64,000 bases of DNA. Source: Pseudorhizobium banfieldiae (GTDB lineage Bacteria > Pseudomonadota > Alphaproteobacteria > Rhizobiales > Rhizobiaceae). The DNA lies in NCBI RefSeq assembly GCF_000967425.1, contig NZ_FO082820.1, positions 248,001 through 312,000 on the forward strand. Direction: 5' to 3'. The translations under genes and the position numbers were made by a program. Each line of letters starts with the position of its first letter. Position 1 is the first letter of the stretch. Of the stretch, positions 8,628 through 17,407 are shown in pieces. The notes below the pieces were generated by a model, which was not told where the DNA came from, did not search any database, and was given only the letters and a program-made list of their open reading frames with translations.

Positions 8628-10283
8628 ATGACCATACTCGCAGGAACGCCCGCGGCACCGGACAAGGACTGGTGGCGAGGCGCCGTCATCTATCAGATCT
8701 ACCCACGCTCCTTTCAGGACTCCAACGGTGACGGGATCGGGGACCTGAAAGGTATCACCGCGCGCCTGCCGCATGTCTCGGCTCTCGGTGCCGACGCGAT
8801 CTGGATCTCGCCGTTCTTCCCGTCGCCGATGAGGGACTTCGGCTACGACGTATCGAACTATACCGAGGTCGACCCGATGTTCGGGACGCTCTCGGATTTC
8901 GATGCGCTCATCGCCGAGGCCCATCGCCTCGGCCTCAAGGTGATGATCGACCTGGTCATGTCGCATAGTTCTGACCAGCATGCCTGGTTCATCGAGAGCC
9001 GGTCGAGCCGGGTCAACCCGAAGGCGGACTGGTATGTCTGGGCGGATGCCAAGCCGGACGGTACGCCGCCGAATAACTGGATGTCGATCTTCGGCGGGTC
9101 CGCATGGCACTGGGACCCGACGCGCATGCAGTACTACATGCACAACTTCCTGACCTCCCAGCCGGACCTCAACCTGCACAATCCGGAGGTCCAGGATGCG
9201 CTCCTCGACATGACGCGCTTTTGGCTGGAGCGGGGCGTGGATGGCTTCCGGCTCGATACCATCAACTTCTACTTCCATGACAAGGAGCTGCGCGACAATC
9301 CTGCACTCGAAGTGTCGCGGCGCAACGCCTCCACGGCGCCTGCGGTCAATCCTTATAATTTCCAGGAGCACATCTACGACAAGAACCGTCCGGAGAACCT
9401 GGATTTCCTGAGGCGGTTCCGCGCGGTGCTCGACGAATTCCCGGCAATTGCCGCCGTCGGCGAGGTGGGCGACAGCCAGCGTGGGCTGGAGATTGTCGGC
9501 GAGTACACATCCGGCGGCGACAAGATGCACATGTGCTACGCCTTCGAATTTCTGGCGCCGGACGCGCTGACGCCGTCGCGGGTCAAGGAGGTCCAGACAG
9601 CATTTTCGGCAGCAGCGCCCGAGGGCTGGGCCTGCTGGGCCTTCTCCAACCATGACGTCGTCCGTCACGCCAGCCGCTGGGGCGCCGAGGTCCAGGATCG
9701 CGATGCCTATGTCAGGATGCTCGCGGCAGTGCTGATGACGCAGCGCGGATCGGTCTGCATCTATCAGGGCGAGGAATTGGGCCTGACCGAAGCGGACATC
9801 GCGTTCGCCGACCTGCAGGACCCATACGGGATCCAGTTCTGGCCAGAGTTCAAGGGGCGTGACGGATGCCGCACACCGATGGTCTGGGATGCTCAGGCAC
9901 TTCATGCCGGCTTCTCCACCTCCGACCGCACCTGGCTTCCAATTCCCGTCGAACACCAGCTTCGCGCCGTCAGCGCCCAGTACGGCGATCCGGACTCGGT
10001 GCTGGAGCAGTACCGGCGCTTCCTTGCATTTCGCAAGCAGCATCCCGCGCTGGCCAAGGGAGACATGGAACTGTTGCCGTCCGAGATGCCGCTCCTGCAA
10101 TATGAGCGGCGCTACGGCAACGAGATCGTCCTGTGTGTCTTCAACATGTCGCCGCAGCCGGCGACGGTAGAGCCGCCTCCCGGCGATTGGGAGGTGCTGG
10201 AGGGTCACGGCTTCGGAAGCACGGTGGAAGGCAATCGCATAGACTTGCCCGCATGGGGGGCGTTTTTCGCCCGGCGGGCCTAA
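8628..10283 (+). CDS. aglA: GH13 alpha-glucosidase AglA
   Basis: This enzyme splits the imported alpha-glucosides in the cytoplasm; there is no signal peptide. The 551-residue protein has all GH13 signatures: an early GVTA-type barrel start (WWRGAVIYQIYPRSFQD), region I DLVMSHSSDQH, region II GFRLDT with nucleophile Asp210, the acid/base Glu in AAVGEVGD, and region IV FSNHDVVR with the third acidic residue. The C-terminal beta domain closes the protein. DLVMSHSS, instead of DLVLNHTS, is usual for the proteobacterial oligo-1,6-/alpha-glucosidase subgroup. The glucose it releases would feed zwf-pgl-edd next door after phosphorylation. Confidence 0.94.
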   Translation: MTILAGTPAAPDKDWWRGAVIYQIYPRSFQDSNGDGIGDLKGITARLPHVSALGADAIWISPFFPSPMRDFGYDVSNYTEVDPMFGTLSDFDALIAEAHRLGLKVMIDLVMSHSSDQHAWFIESRSSRVNPKADWYVWADAKPDGTPPNNWMSIFGGSAWHWDPTRMQYYMHNFLTSQPDLNLHNPEVQDALLDMTRFWLERGVDGFRLDTINFYFHDKELRDNPALEVSRRNASTAPAVNPYNFQEHIYDKNRPENLDFLRRFRAVLDEFPAIAAVGEVGDSQRGLEIVGEYTSGGDKMHMCYAFEFLAPDALTPSRVKEVQTAFSAAAPEGWACWAFSNHDVVRHASRWGAEVQDRDAYVRMLAAVLMTQRGSVCIYQGEELGLTEADIAFADLQDPYGIQFWPEFKGRDGCRTPMVWDAQALHAGFSTSDRTWLPIPVEHQLRAVSAQYGDPDSVLEQYRRFLAFRKQHPALAKGDMELLPSEMPLLQYERRYGNEIVLCVFNMSPQPATVEPPPGDWEVLEGHGFGSTVEGNRIDLPAWGAFFARRA

Positions 10284-10294
10284 AGGAGGGGAAA

Positions 10295-11383
10295 ATGGCT
10301 GGCGTCGTTCTGAAGGACATCCGCAAGGCTTACGGCCAGGTCAAGGTGATCCACGGCATCGATCTGGAGATCAGGCAGGGGGAGTTCGTCGTTTTCGTCG
10401 GGCCCTCGGGGTGCGGCAAGTCCACGCTGCTAAGGATGATCGCGGGCCTCGAGACCATTACCGGCGGCGAGATGTACATCGACGGCCAACTGGTCAACGA
10501 GGTGCCGCCTTCCAAGCGCGGCATTGCGATGGTCTTCCAGTCCTACGCGCTTTACCCGCACATGACCGTCTACGACAACATGGCCTTCGGCATGCGCATC
10601 GCCAAGGAGAACAAGGCGGAGATCGACCGGCGGGTGCGGGCGGCAGCCGACATCCTCCAGTTGACCCCCTACCTGGATCGTCTGCCCAAGGCGCTCTCGG
10701 GGGGGCAGCGGCAACGCGTCGCCATCGGCCGTGCGATCTGCCGGGACCCCAAGGTATTCCTGTTCGATGAACCCCTTTCGAACCTGGACGCGGCCCTTCG
10801 TGTCGCGACGCGCATCGAGATTGCCAAGCTCAATGAGTCCATGCCGGACACCACGATGATCTACGTCACCCACGATCAGGTCGAGGCGATGACGCTGGCC
10901 GACCGCATTGTCGTCCTTTCAGCCGGCCGGATCGAGCAGGTCGGGACGCCGCTCGATCTTTATGAACGGCCGCACAACCTCTTCGTCGCACGCTTCATCG
11001 GCTCGCCGGCGATGAACATCCTGCCGGTCACCATCACCGAAACGGGCGAGACCACGACCGTCAGCTTCGGCGGCGGGAAGGCTGTTCGGGTTCCCATCCG
11101 GACGGATGCCTCCGAACGAGGCAAATCCGCAAGCTTCGGTGTACGGCCGGAGGACCTTTCCGTTGCCGAGGATGGAGACTTCCTCTTCGAGGGGCGAATT
11201 TCGCTGGTCGAAGCCCTGGGGGAGGTGACGCTTCTTTATATCGAGGGCCTTTCGGACCACGAGCCGCTTATCGCCAAGTTTCCGGGCATCTGGAGCGGCA
11301 GGAAGGGCGACACCGTGCGCCTGACGGCTTCGCCCCACAAGCTTCATCTCTTCGACGCCGATGGCCATACCTATCGCACCTGA
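10295..11383 (+). CDS. aglK: Alpha-glucoside ABC transporter ATPase AglK
   Basis: This is the ATP-hydrolysing subunit of the AglEFG importer. Walker A GPSGCGKST is at residues 36-44, the signature LSGGQRQRVAIGRAI near 134, Walker B FLFDEPLSNLDA near 155, and the switch His in VTHD near 192. The C-terminal third is the MalK-type regulatory (TOBE/OB) domain, which contains GVRPEDLSV. The frame is open further upstream, but ATG 10295 is behind an excellent AAAGGAGGGG site and gives the expected 362 residues. It is the last gene of the transport operon. Confidence 0.95.
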   Translation: MAGVVLKDIRKAYGQVKVIHGIDLEIRQGEFVVFVGPSGCGKSTLLRMIAGLETITGGEMYIDGQLVNEVPPSKRGIAMVFQSYALYPHMTVYDNMAFGMRIAKENKAEIDRRVRAAADILQLTPYLDRLPKALSGGQRQRVAIGRAICRDPKVFLFDEPLSNLDAALRVATRIEIAKLNESMPDTTMIYVTHDQVEAMTLADRIVVLSAGRIEQVGTPLDLYERPHNLFVARFIGSPAMNILPVTITETGETTTVSFGGGKAVRVPIRTDASERGKSASFGVRPEDLSVAEDGDFLFEGRISLVEALGEVTLLYIEGLSDHEPLIAKFPGIWSGRKGDTVRLTASPHKLHLFDADGHTYRT

Positions 11384-11506
11384 GCCATCACTTAGGCGCT
11401 CCCCCGAAACGTGAGCATGTCACAGTTTTTCGCCCATGGACGCCCAAGACATACCCTCTGTTAAGCTTCGACCTGTAAGTTTGTCGGGCAGAGTAGGAGA
11501 CTGGCC

Positions 11507-11917
11507 GTGGGTGCATTCAGCGGTGGCAAAAATCACTTCCTGAACAAGGAAGAATCCTTCATGTACGATCGCGAGACGCGGTTCCGCATGGAGGACACCA
11601 TGAACGCGGCACGGATCGAGTATACCGAGAACGGCGTGCTGAACATGGCCGCCCGCCGCTGTGATATCCTGCGCATCTCGCTGAGCGGAGCCATCATCGG
11701 CATCCTGACCCAGTACAAGCTGCCCCAGCAGTTCTACCTGGATATTCCGGACGCCCGGATATCCAAGATCGGTTGCCTGCTGATGAAGACCTATGCCAAC
11801 AACACGATCGAAGTCCGCTTCCTTCGGTTGTTGAGCCAGAAGGAACTTGATCGGATCTTCGTCTTCAGCACGCACCCCGCCCATCGCGACAAGGTGCTGG
11901 ATATCCGCTCCTGGTAA
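11507..11917 (+). CDS. PilZ-like small protein
   Basis: This 136-residue cytosolic protein starts at GTG behind AGTAGGAGA (11492-11500). It matches the general shape of a single PilZ domain. ARRCDILRISLSGAIIGI resembles the (D/N)xSxxG strand of PilZ, and IEVRFLRLLSQKELDRIFVF the closing strand and helix. The Arg-rich RxxxR motif needed for c-di-GMP contact is not clear before it, so nucleotide binding is uncertain. It lies 123 bases after aglK on the same strand and convergent with edd. A link to sugar uptake is only positional. Confidence 0.65.
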   Translation: MGAFSGGKNHFLNKEESFMYDRETRFRMEDTMNAARIEYTENGVLNMAARRCDILRISLSGAIIGILTQYKLPQQFYLDIPDARISKIGCLLMKTYANNTIEVRFLRLLSQKELDRIFVFSTHPAHRDKVLDIRSW

Positions 11918-11920
11918 GGG

Positions 11921-11942
11921 CCTCGCGGCACAAGCCGCAAGG
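11921..11942. terminator. Hairpin between the convergent PilZ-like gene and edd
   Basis: CCTCGCGGC and GCCGCAAGG pair around ACAA with one mismatch. There is no T-run on either strand. It fills most of the 25-base gap between the two stops. Confidence 0.45.
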
Positions 11943-13760
11943 TCAGGCGAAGACGCTCGCGCCGTTGTCTGCCGTTCCCGCATTCTTCCGGAAGATCGCA
12001 AAAAGCTCGCGGCCCATGCCGAATTCGTTCTGCTCCAGATTGGCGCTCGCAGGAGTCCGCGTGGAGAACTCGGCTGCGTCGACGAGCACTTCCAGGGTTC
12101 CCCTGCTTGCGTCGAGGCGGATCAGGTCACCGTCCTGGATCCGTGCGATCGGGCCAGAGTCGGAGGCTTCAGGCGTCACGTGGATCGCGGCAGGAACCTT
12201 GCCGGAGGCACCTGACATGCGCCCGTCGGTCACCAGCGCGACCTTGTAGCCCCTGTCCTGGAGAACCCCAAGCGGCGGCGTCAGGCGGTGCAGTTCCGGC
12301 ATGCCGTTGGATTTCGGACCCTGGAAGCGCATGACCGCGATGAAGTCGCGGTTGAGGTCGCCTCGCTTGAAGGCATCCTGCAGTTCCTGCTGGTCATGGA
12401 AGACGATCGCCGGCGCCTCGATCACATGCCGCTCCGGCTTCACGGCAGAGATCTTGATGACGGCCTTGCCGAGATTGCCTGTCAGCATCTTGAGCCCGCC
12501 GTTCGGCTGGAATGGCGCCTCCGCTTTCGCGAGCACCTTGGCGTCCCCGCTTTCCTCCGGCGCCGGCTGCCGAACGATGCTGCCTGCCGCGTCGAGCTTC
12601 GCCTCGATCGTATAGGCCTCAAGCCCGTGACCGAAGACGGTGCGGACATCGTCGTGGATGAGCCCCGCCTTCAGCAACTGCTTGATCAGGAACCCCATGC
12701 CGCCGGCGGCGTGGAAATGGTTCACGTCGGCAAGGCCGTTCGGGTAGACGCGGGCCAGTAGCGGCACGATGTCGGACAGCTCGGAAATGTCCTGCCATGT
12801 CAGGTGGATCCCGGCAGCGCGCGCCATGGAAACGAGATGAAGCGTGTGGTTCGTGGAGCCGCCGGTCGCATGAAGACCCACGACGCCGTTGACGATGGAG
12901 CGCTCGTCGATCATCTCCCCAGCCGGTGTGAACTCGTTGCCGATCGCCGTGATCGCGAGCGCACGCTTGGCGGCTTCCTTGGTCAGGGCGTCCCGCAACG
13001 GCGTGCCCGGATTGATGAAGGAGGCGCCTGGCATGTGGAAGCCCATGATCTCCATCAGCATCTGGTTCGAATTGGCAGTGCCGTAGAAGGTGCAGGTGCC
13101 GGGGCCATGATAGGATTTGGACTCTGCGTCCAACAGTTCTGCCCGCCCGACCTTTCCTTCCGCGTAGAGCTGGCGGATCCGCGACTTCTCGTCATTGGGC
13201 AGCCCCGACGTCATGGGACCTGCTGGGATGAACACGGCCGGTAGGTGACCAAAGGTCAGCGCAGCGATCACCAGGCCGGGAACGATCTTGTCACAGATGC
13301 CGAGAAAGACGGCCGCGTCGAACATGTTGTGGGAGAGGCCGATGCCTGCAGCCATGGCAATCGCATCGCGCGAGAACAGCGAAAGCTCCATTCCTGGCTG
13401 GCCCTGGGTGACGCCGTCGCACATCGCCGGCACCCCGCCAGCGACCTGTGCCACGCCACCGACCTCCCGGGCCGCTTCGCGGATGATGGCCGGGAAGGTC
13501 TCGTAAGGCTGATGCGCCGACAGCATGTCGTTATAGGCGGTGATGATGCCGAGGTTGGGGACCACGTCTGCCGCAAGGTCTGCCTTGTCGGCGGGGGAGC
13601 AGGCGGCAAAGCCATGGGCGAGGTTGCCGCAGGAAAGTACTGCCCGATGGGGACCCCGCGAAACAGCCGAACGAACCTGGTCGAGATAGCGTTCGCGGCG
13701 CGGCTTCGAGCGTTCGACGATGCGGGCTGTAATTGCTTCGATCTGCGAATGAGCAGCCAT
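11943..13760 (-). CDS. edd: 6-phosphogluconate dehydratase (Entner-Doudoroff)
   Basis: This enzyme dehydrates 6-phosphogluconate to 2-keto-3-deoxy-6-phosphogluconate and needs a [4Fe-4S] cluster. The sequence is a full-length IlvD/Edd-family protein with the characteristic [28 protein letters not shown] and [12 protein letters not shown] stretches. I prefer the ATG at 13760 (605 residues) over the one at 13766, because AAAGGAC abuts the latter with no spacing. It is last in zwf-pgl-edd, 84 bases after pgl. The KDPG aldolase gene eda is not in the window. Confidence 0.95.
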   Translation of the reverse strand: MAAHSQIEAITARIVERSKPRRERYLDQVRSAVSRGPHRAVLSCGNLAHGFAACSPADKADLAADVVPNLGIITAYNDMLSAHQPYETFPAIIREAAREVGGVAQVAGGVPAMCDGVTQGQPGMELSLFSRDAIAMAAGIGLSHNMFDAAVFLGICDKIVPGLVIAALTFGHLPAVFIPAGPMTSGLPNDEKSRIRQLYAEGKVGRAELLDAESKSYHGPGTCTFYGTANSNQMLMEIMGFHMPGASFINPGTPLRDALTKEAAKRALAITAIGNEFTPAGEMIDERSIVNGVVGLHATGGSTNHTLHLVSMARAAGIHLTWQDISELSDIVPLLARVYPNGLADVNHFHAAGGMGFLIKQLLKAGLIHDDVRTVFGHGLEAYTIEAKLDAAGSIVRQPAPEESGDAKVLAKAEAPFQPNGGLKMLTGNLGKAVIKISAVKPERHVIEAPAIVFHDQQELQDAFKRGDLNRDFIAVMRFQGPKSNGMPELHRLTPPLGVLQDRGYKVALVTDGRMSGASGKVPAAIHVTPEASDSGPIARIQDGDLIRLDASRGTLEVLVDAAEFSTRTPASANLEQNEFGMGRELFAIFRKNAGTADNGASVFA

Positions 13761-13844
13761 GGCCATGTCCTTTGGTTCGGGAGCAAGCCGGCTGGGAGCG
13801 GCAGATGCCGCCGGATTGCCCCGGGTGATGCTTCGGGGCGGGCG

Positions 13845-14543
13845 TCAGGGCGCCCAGTAGATGTCCACTGGCGAAGAGGCTCGGTGAAGAACCGCGCGGA
13901 TCGGCATCTCCGTCTCGTTGGTGCCTTCCTGCGCCTTGGCCAGCACGTCCTTTTTCGACTGCCCCTCGATATGGAGCACAAGCATTCCGGCATCCGTGAG
14001 GCTGGAAAAGGAGAATGTCAGGCGAGGTTCCTCGGCGCCGTCGGCCTCCATGGGCAGGACAGAGCGAGGCCCGGCGGCGTCGAGCGCCTGGTTCAACGTG
14101 CTGCCATGTGGGAAGAAGGAGGCAGTATGGCCATCTCCACCCATGCCGAGGATGACGACATCGAAAGGCGGGGTGATCGTGTTGGCCGCCGCCGTCGCCA
14201 CGCGGGCAGCCTCCTCGACGCTCGGGCGGTCATGGTAGAGGGGGATGAAGCGTGCCGCTGCCGCCTTGCCCTGCAAGAGGTTCTCCCGCACCAGCAGATG
14301 ATTGGACCGCGGATGATCGGCAGGAACGAAACGTTCGTCGACCAGCGTGACCGTGACCTTCGCCCAATCGATGTCCCTGTTGGCGATTGCCCGGAAGAAC
14401 CTCTTCGGCGTGGAGCCGCCCGATACGGCGAGACTTGCTTCGCCACGCGCTTCCACTGCCGCGGCGAGGCGATGGGCGACCTGATCGGCAAGCTTTTCCG
14501 CCAGAACCGTACCGTCTGAGAATTCGTGCAGGTTTGGTTCCAT
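13845..14543 (-). CDS. pgl: 6-phosphogluconolactonase
   Basis: This enzyme hydrolyses 6-phosphogluconolactone between the Zwf and Edd steps. The 232-residue protein shows the NagB/Pgl-fold markers SGGSTPKRFF, TLVDERFVPADHPRSN and ILGMGGDGHTASFFP. The start follows the zwf stop directly, as TGA-GTG-ATG; ATG 14543 has the better distance from GAGGG inside the end of zwf. Translational coupling to zwf is therefore likely. Confidence 0.95.
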   Translation of the reverse strand: MEPNLHEFSDGTVLAEKLADQVAHRLAAAVEARGEASLAVSGGSTPKRFFRAIANRDIDWAKVTVTLVDERFVPADHPRSNHLLVRENLLQGKAAAARFIPLYHDRPSVEEAARVATAAANTITPPFDVVILGMGGDGHTASFFPHGSTLNQALDAAGPRSVLPMEADGAEEPRLTFSFSSLTDAGMLVLHIEGQSKKDVLAKAQEGTNETEMPIRAVLHRASSPVDIYWAP

Positions 14544-14546
14544 CAC

Positions 14547-16019
14547 TCAACCCTCGTGCCATGTGCGGCCGTCGCGCTCGATCAGCGCGATTGCCTGGCT
14601 TGGACCCCACGTTCCTGCGGTGTAGCCCTGGACTGCCTGGCCGGTGGATTCCCAGCCCTTCAGGATTGGATCTACCCACTGCCAGGCCGCCTCGACCTCG
14701 TCGCGACGCATGAACAGCGTCTGGTTCGAGCGGATCGTATCCATCAGCAGGCGTTCGTAGGCATCCGGATTGCGGACGGCGAAGGCTTCGGCAAAGCTCA
14801 TGTCGAGCGAGACGCCGCGAAGGCGCATGCCGCCGGGACCAGGGTCCTTGATCATCAGCGACTGCTTGACGCCTTCGTCTGGCTGCAGCCGAATGATCAG
14901 CTGGTTGGCGGAGATGCGCCCCGCTGCCTGGTCGAAGATGTTGTGGGGGATCGGCTTGAAGGTGATGACGATCTCCGACACTCGTGTCGCCAGCCGCTTG
15001 CCCGTGCGGATGTAGAAGGGCACTCCGGCCCACCGCCAATTTCCGATCTCAGCCTTGATGGCAACGAAGGTCTCGGTGTTGGAGACGCCGCCTTCCAACT
15101 CGTCCAGGTAACCTTTTACCGGCCCTCCAGCAGATGCTCCCGCTCGGTACTGGCCCCGCACAGTCATGTGCTCGACATTGCCCTCGGTGATGGGCTTAAG
15201 TGCCCGCAAGACCTTGAGCTTCTCGTCTCGCACCGCCTCGGCGCTCAGCGAAGAGGGGACTTCCATGGCGACAAGGCAGAGCAGTTGAAGGATGTGGTTC
15301 TGCACCATGTCGCGCAGTGCGCCGGCCGTGTCGTAATAGCCGGCGCGGCCTTCCAGTCCGACGGCCTCCGCAACGGTGATCTGCACGTGGTCGATGTGCT
15401 GCGCGTTCCAGAGAGGCTCGTAGAGGGCATTGGCGAAGCGCAGCGCCATCAGGTTCTGCACCGTCTCCTTGCCGAGGTAGTGATCGATGCGGAAGATCTG
15501 CTCTTCCTGGAATACCCGGCCGATGGTGTCATTGAGCTCCAGTGCAGACGCGAGGTCGCGGCCGATCGGCTTCTCCACGACGATCCGGGTTTGCTTGGTG
15601 ATCAGCTTGTGGTCGCGGATCTTTTCCGAGATGGCGCCGAAGATCGACGGAGCAACGGCAAGATAGAAGACGCGGACGCAATCCTTGCCGCCGTCCAGAA
15701 GCTTCTTGAGCTTGTCCCAGCCCTGATCCGATTTCGCGTCAACAGGGATGTAGAACAGCCGCTTGCAGAAGCGCTCGACCTCGGCGTCATTGTATTCTCC
15801 GGGTTTGAGATGCTCGCGGAGCGCGTCACGCGCAAAGGTCCGATACTCTTCGTCGGAAAGCGGGCTGCGGGACGCACCGATGATGCGGGTGGGCTCGAGG
15901 AACTGTCCCTCGACCTGTCGATGATAGAGCGCCGGCAACAGCTTTCGTTCCGCAAGGTCGCCCGATCCGCCAAACACGACGCAATCAAAGGGATCGACCG
16001 GGATAATCTGGCTGCTCAT
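14547..16019 (-). CDS. zwf: Glucose-6-phosphate 1-dehydrogenase
   Basis: This enzyme oxidises glucose-6-phosphate to 6-phosphogluconolactone with NAD(P). The dinucleotide motif FGGSGDLAERK is at residues 16-26, and the catalytic region RIDHYLGKETVQN is intact. The length of 490 residues from ATG 16019 matches the family. An in-frame TTG at 16043 would add eight residues but has no better ribosome site. It is the first gene of zwf-pgl-edd, with about 90 bases of A/T-richer sequence upstream that probably hold the promoter. I saw no HexR-type site there. Confidence 0.96.
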   Translation of the reverse strand: MSSQIIPVDPFDCVVFGGSGDLAERKLLPALYHRQVEGQFLEPTRIIGASRSPLSDEEYRTFARDALREHLKPGEYNDAEVERFCKRLFYIPVDAKSDQGWDKLKKLLDGGKDCVRVFYLAVAPSIFGAISEKIRDHKLITKQTRIVVEKPIGRDLASALELNDTIGRVFQEEQIFRIDHYLGKETVQNLMALRFANALYEPLWNAQHIDHVQITVAEAVGLEGRAGYYDTAGALRDMVQNHILQLLCLVAMEVPSSLSAEAVRDEKLKVLRALKPITEGNVEHMTVRGQYRAGASAGGPVKGYLDELEGGVSNTETFVAIKAEIGNWRWAGVPFYIRTGKRLATRVSEIVITFKPIPHNIFDQAAGRISANQLIIRLQPDEGVKQSLMIKDPGPGGMRLRGVSLDMSFAEAFAVRNPDAYERLLMDTIRSNQTLFMRRDEVEAAWQWVDPILKGWESTGQAVQGYTAGTWGPSQAIALIERDGRTWHEG

Positions 16020-16109
16020 AAGGCTCGTCTCTCGTCTTTTCAAACTCGGACGTTCCTAATCTAATCGATTTAAAAATTCCAGTCCCCAGGCGCATTTTTT
16101 GAGGCGCTG

Positions 16110-17399
16110 TTACACCCGGTCGCGCAGCGCATACCATGTAAGGGCAAGGAACAGCAGCGGCTTGCGTAGATGGGCACCGCCGGGGAAGCTCGGCACATCG
16201 AGCGCCTCCAGATCACCCAGCGCATCCGCCGTACCGGTCAGGCGGTCGGCATAGAGCTTGCCGCAAAAATTCGACAACATGACGCCATGGCCGGAATAGC
16301 CGCCGATCGAGGTGACCCCCGGCATGACTTCGCGGACAAACGGCTGCCGCGGCATGGTGATCCCCACATAGCCGCCCCAGGCATGGGTGATGCGGATATC
16401 TTTCAAGGACGGATAAGTCTCGATGATCTGCCGGCGGATGAAGTGTGCGGTGTCTTCCGGGCTGCTGGAAGAGTAGACTTCGCGGCCGCCGAACAGCAGA
16501 CGATTGTCACGCGATTTGCGGAAATAGCGGACGACGAAGCGGGAGTCCGCTACGGCCTCTCCGCCCGGCAGCACGCTCGGGTAATCGTCCAGCGGCTCCG
16601 TTGCCGCAATGAAGGATCCGATCGGCATGACGTGACCGGCCGTGACCGGCTCAAGCTTCTCGATGTAGCCGTTGGTGGCGATTAGGACCCGGTCTGCCGA
16701 GACCGTACCCCGCGCCGTATCGAGCAGCGTCTTTCCGTCTCCCCGACGGATCGCGGTGACCCTCGTCATCTCGTGGATGTGGGCACCGGCGCTCTGCGCG
16801 GCGTGCGCCAGGCCGACCAGCAGCTTGAGCGGGTGGATGTGCCCGGTGCCGGTGTCGCGGACGCCGCAGTAATAGTGTCGCGAGCCTGTCCGCTCTGCCG
16901 TTTCTTCCCGGTCCATGAAGCTGAGATGCGGATAGCCATAACGCTCTGCCGCGATCTCGGCATTGGCGCGGTAGTCCCTCTCGTAGCCCGGCTTGTGCGC
17001 CACATTCATCTGGCCGGGCGTGTAGTCCATGTCGATACGGTGCTCGGACGCAAAATTGAGCAGGTAGCGCTTCGCCTCCTCCGCCATGTCAAACAGTGCT
17101 TTCGAGCGCTCGAAACCTATCTTCTGCTCCAACTCCTCCGGCCAAGCGCGCTGCCCGGTTCCCATCTGGCCGCCATTGCGGCCGGACGCGCCGTCACCGA
17201 GGCGGGCGCCTTCCAAGAGGACAACCGACAGGCCTAGCTGGGCAAGATTGAAAGCGGCCTGCAGCCCCGTGAAGCCGCCGCCGACGATCGCCACGTCGGC
17301 CGTCCTGGAGCCGTCCATGGCAGAATAGGTCGGTCGCTCACCGACCGTGGCCTGATACCAGGATATGCCTGGAGCAATCGGGCTCTGCCACTCACTCAT
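16110..17399 (-). CDS. FAD-dependent amine oxidase of the PuuB/OrdL type, copy 1
   Basis: This DAO-family flavoprotein of 429 residues has the FAD-binding DVAIVGGGFTGLQAAFNLA near residues 36-54 and the typical GASGRNGGQMGTGQ loop. The C-terminal VTSIGGYSGHGVMLS closes the flavin site. Related proteins oxidise gamma-glutamylputrescine or other gamma-glutamyl amines. The start ATG 17399 lies 8 bases after the stop of a glutamine-synthetase-like gene, so the two act as a pair. A similar pair exists at 48357-51015. The exact amine is unknown. Confidence 0.85.
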   Translation of the reverse strand: MSEWQSPIAPGISWYQATVGERPTYSAMDGSRTADVAIVGGGFTGLQAAFNLAQLGLSVVLLEGARLGDGASGRNGGQMGTGQRAWPEELEQKIGFERSKALFDMAEEAKRYLLNFASEHRIDMDYTPGQMNVAHKPGYERDYRANAEIAAERYGYPHLSFMDREETAERTGSRHYYCGVRDTGTGHIHPLKLLVGLAHAAQSAGAHIHEMTRVTAIRRGDGKTLLDTARGTVSADRVLIATNGYIEKLEPVTAGHVMPIGSFIAATEPLDDYPSVLPGGEAVADSRFVVRYFRKSRDNRLLFGGREVYSSSSPEDTAHFIRRQIIETYPSLKDIRITHAWGGYVGITMPRQPFVREVMPGVTSIGGYSGHGVMLSNFCGKLYADRLTGTADALGDLEALDVPSFPGGAHLRKPLLFLALTWYALRDRV

Positions 17400-17407
17400 C
17401 ACGCCAC

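Noticed and set aside
8361..10208. 615-codon minus-strand open frame opposite aglA
   Set aside because: Covers the well-supported GH13 gene; no motif, and composition rich in Arg, His and Asp.
13245..14519. 424-codon plus-strand frame across edd and pgl
   Set aside because: It spans two genes on the other strand and has no family resemblance.
14526..16064. 512-codon plus-strand frame opposite zwf
   Set aside because: Antisense shadow of zwf without a start signal or motif.
16020..16109. HexR-type operator before zwf
   Set aside because: No TGTA-type palindrome is present; only A/T-rich sequence.
16081..16130. Hairpin terminator between the first FAD oxidase gene and zwf
   Set aside because: The AGGCGC copies there are direct repeats, not inverted ones.
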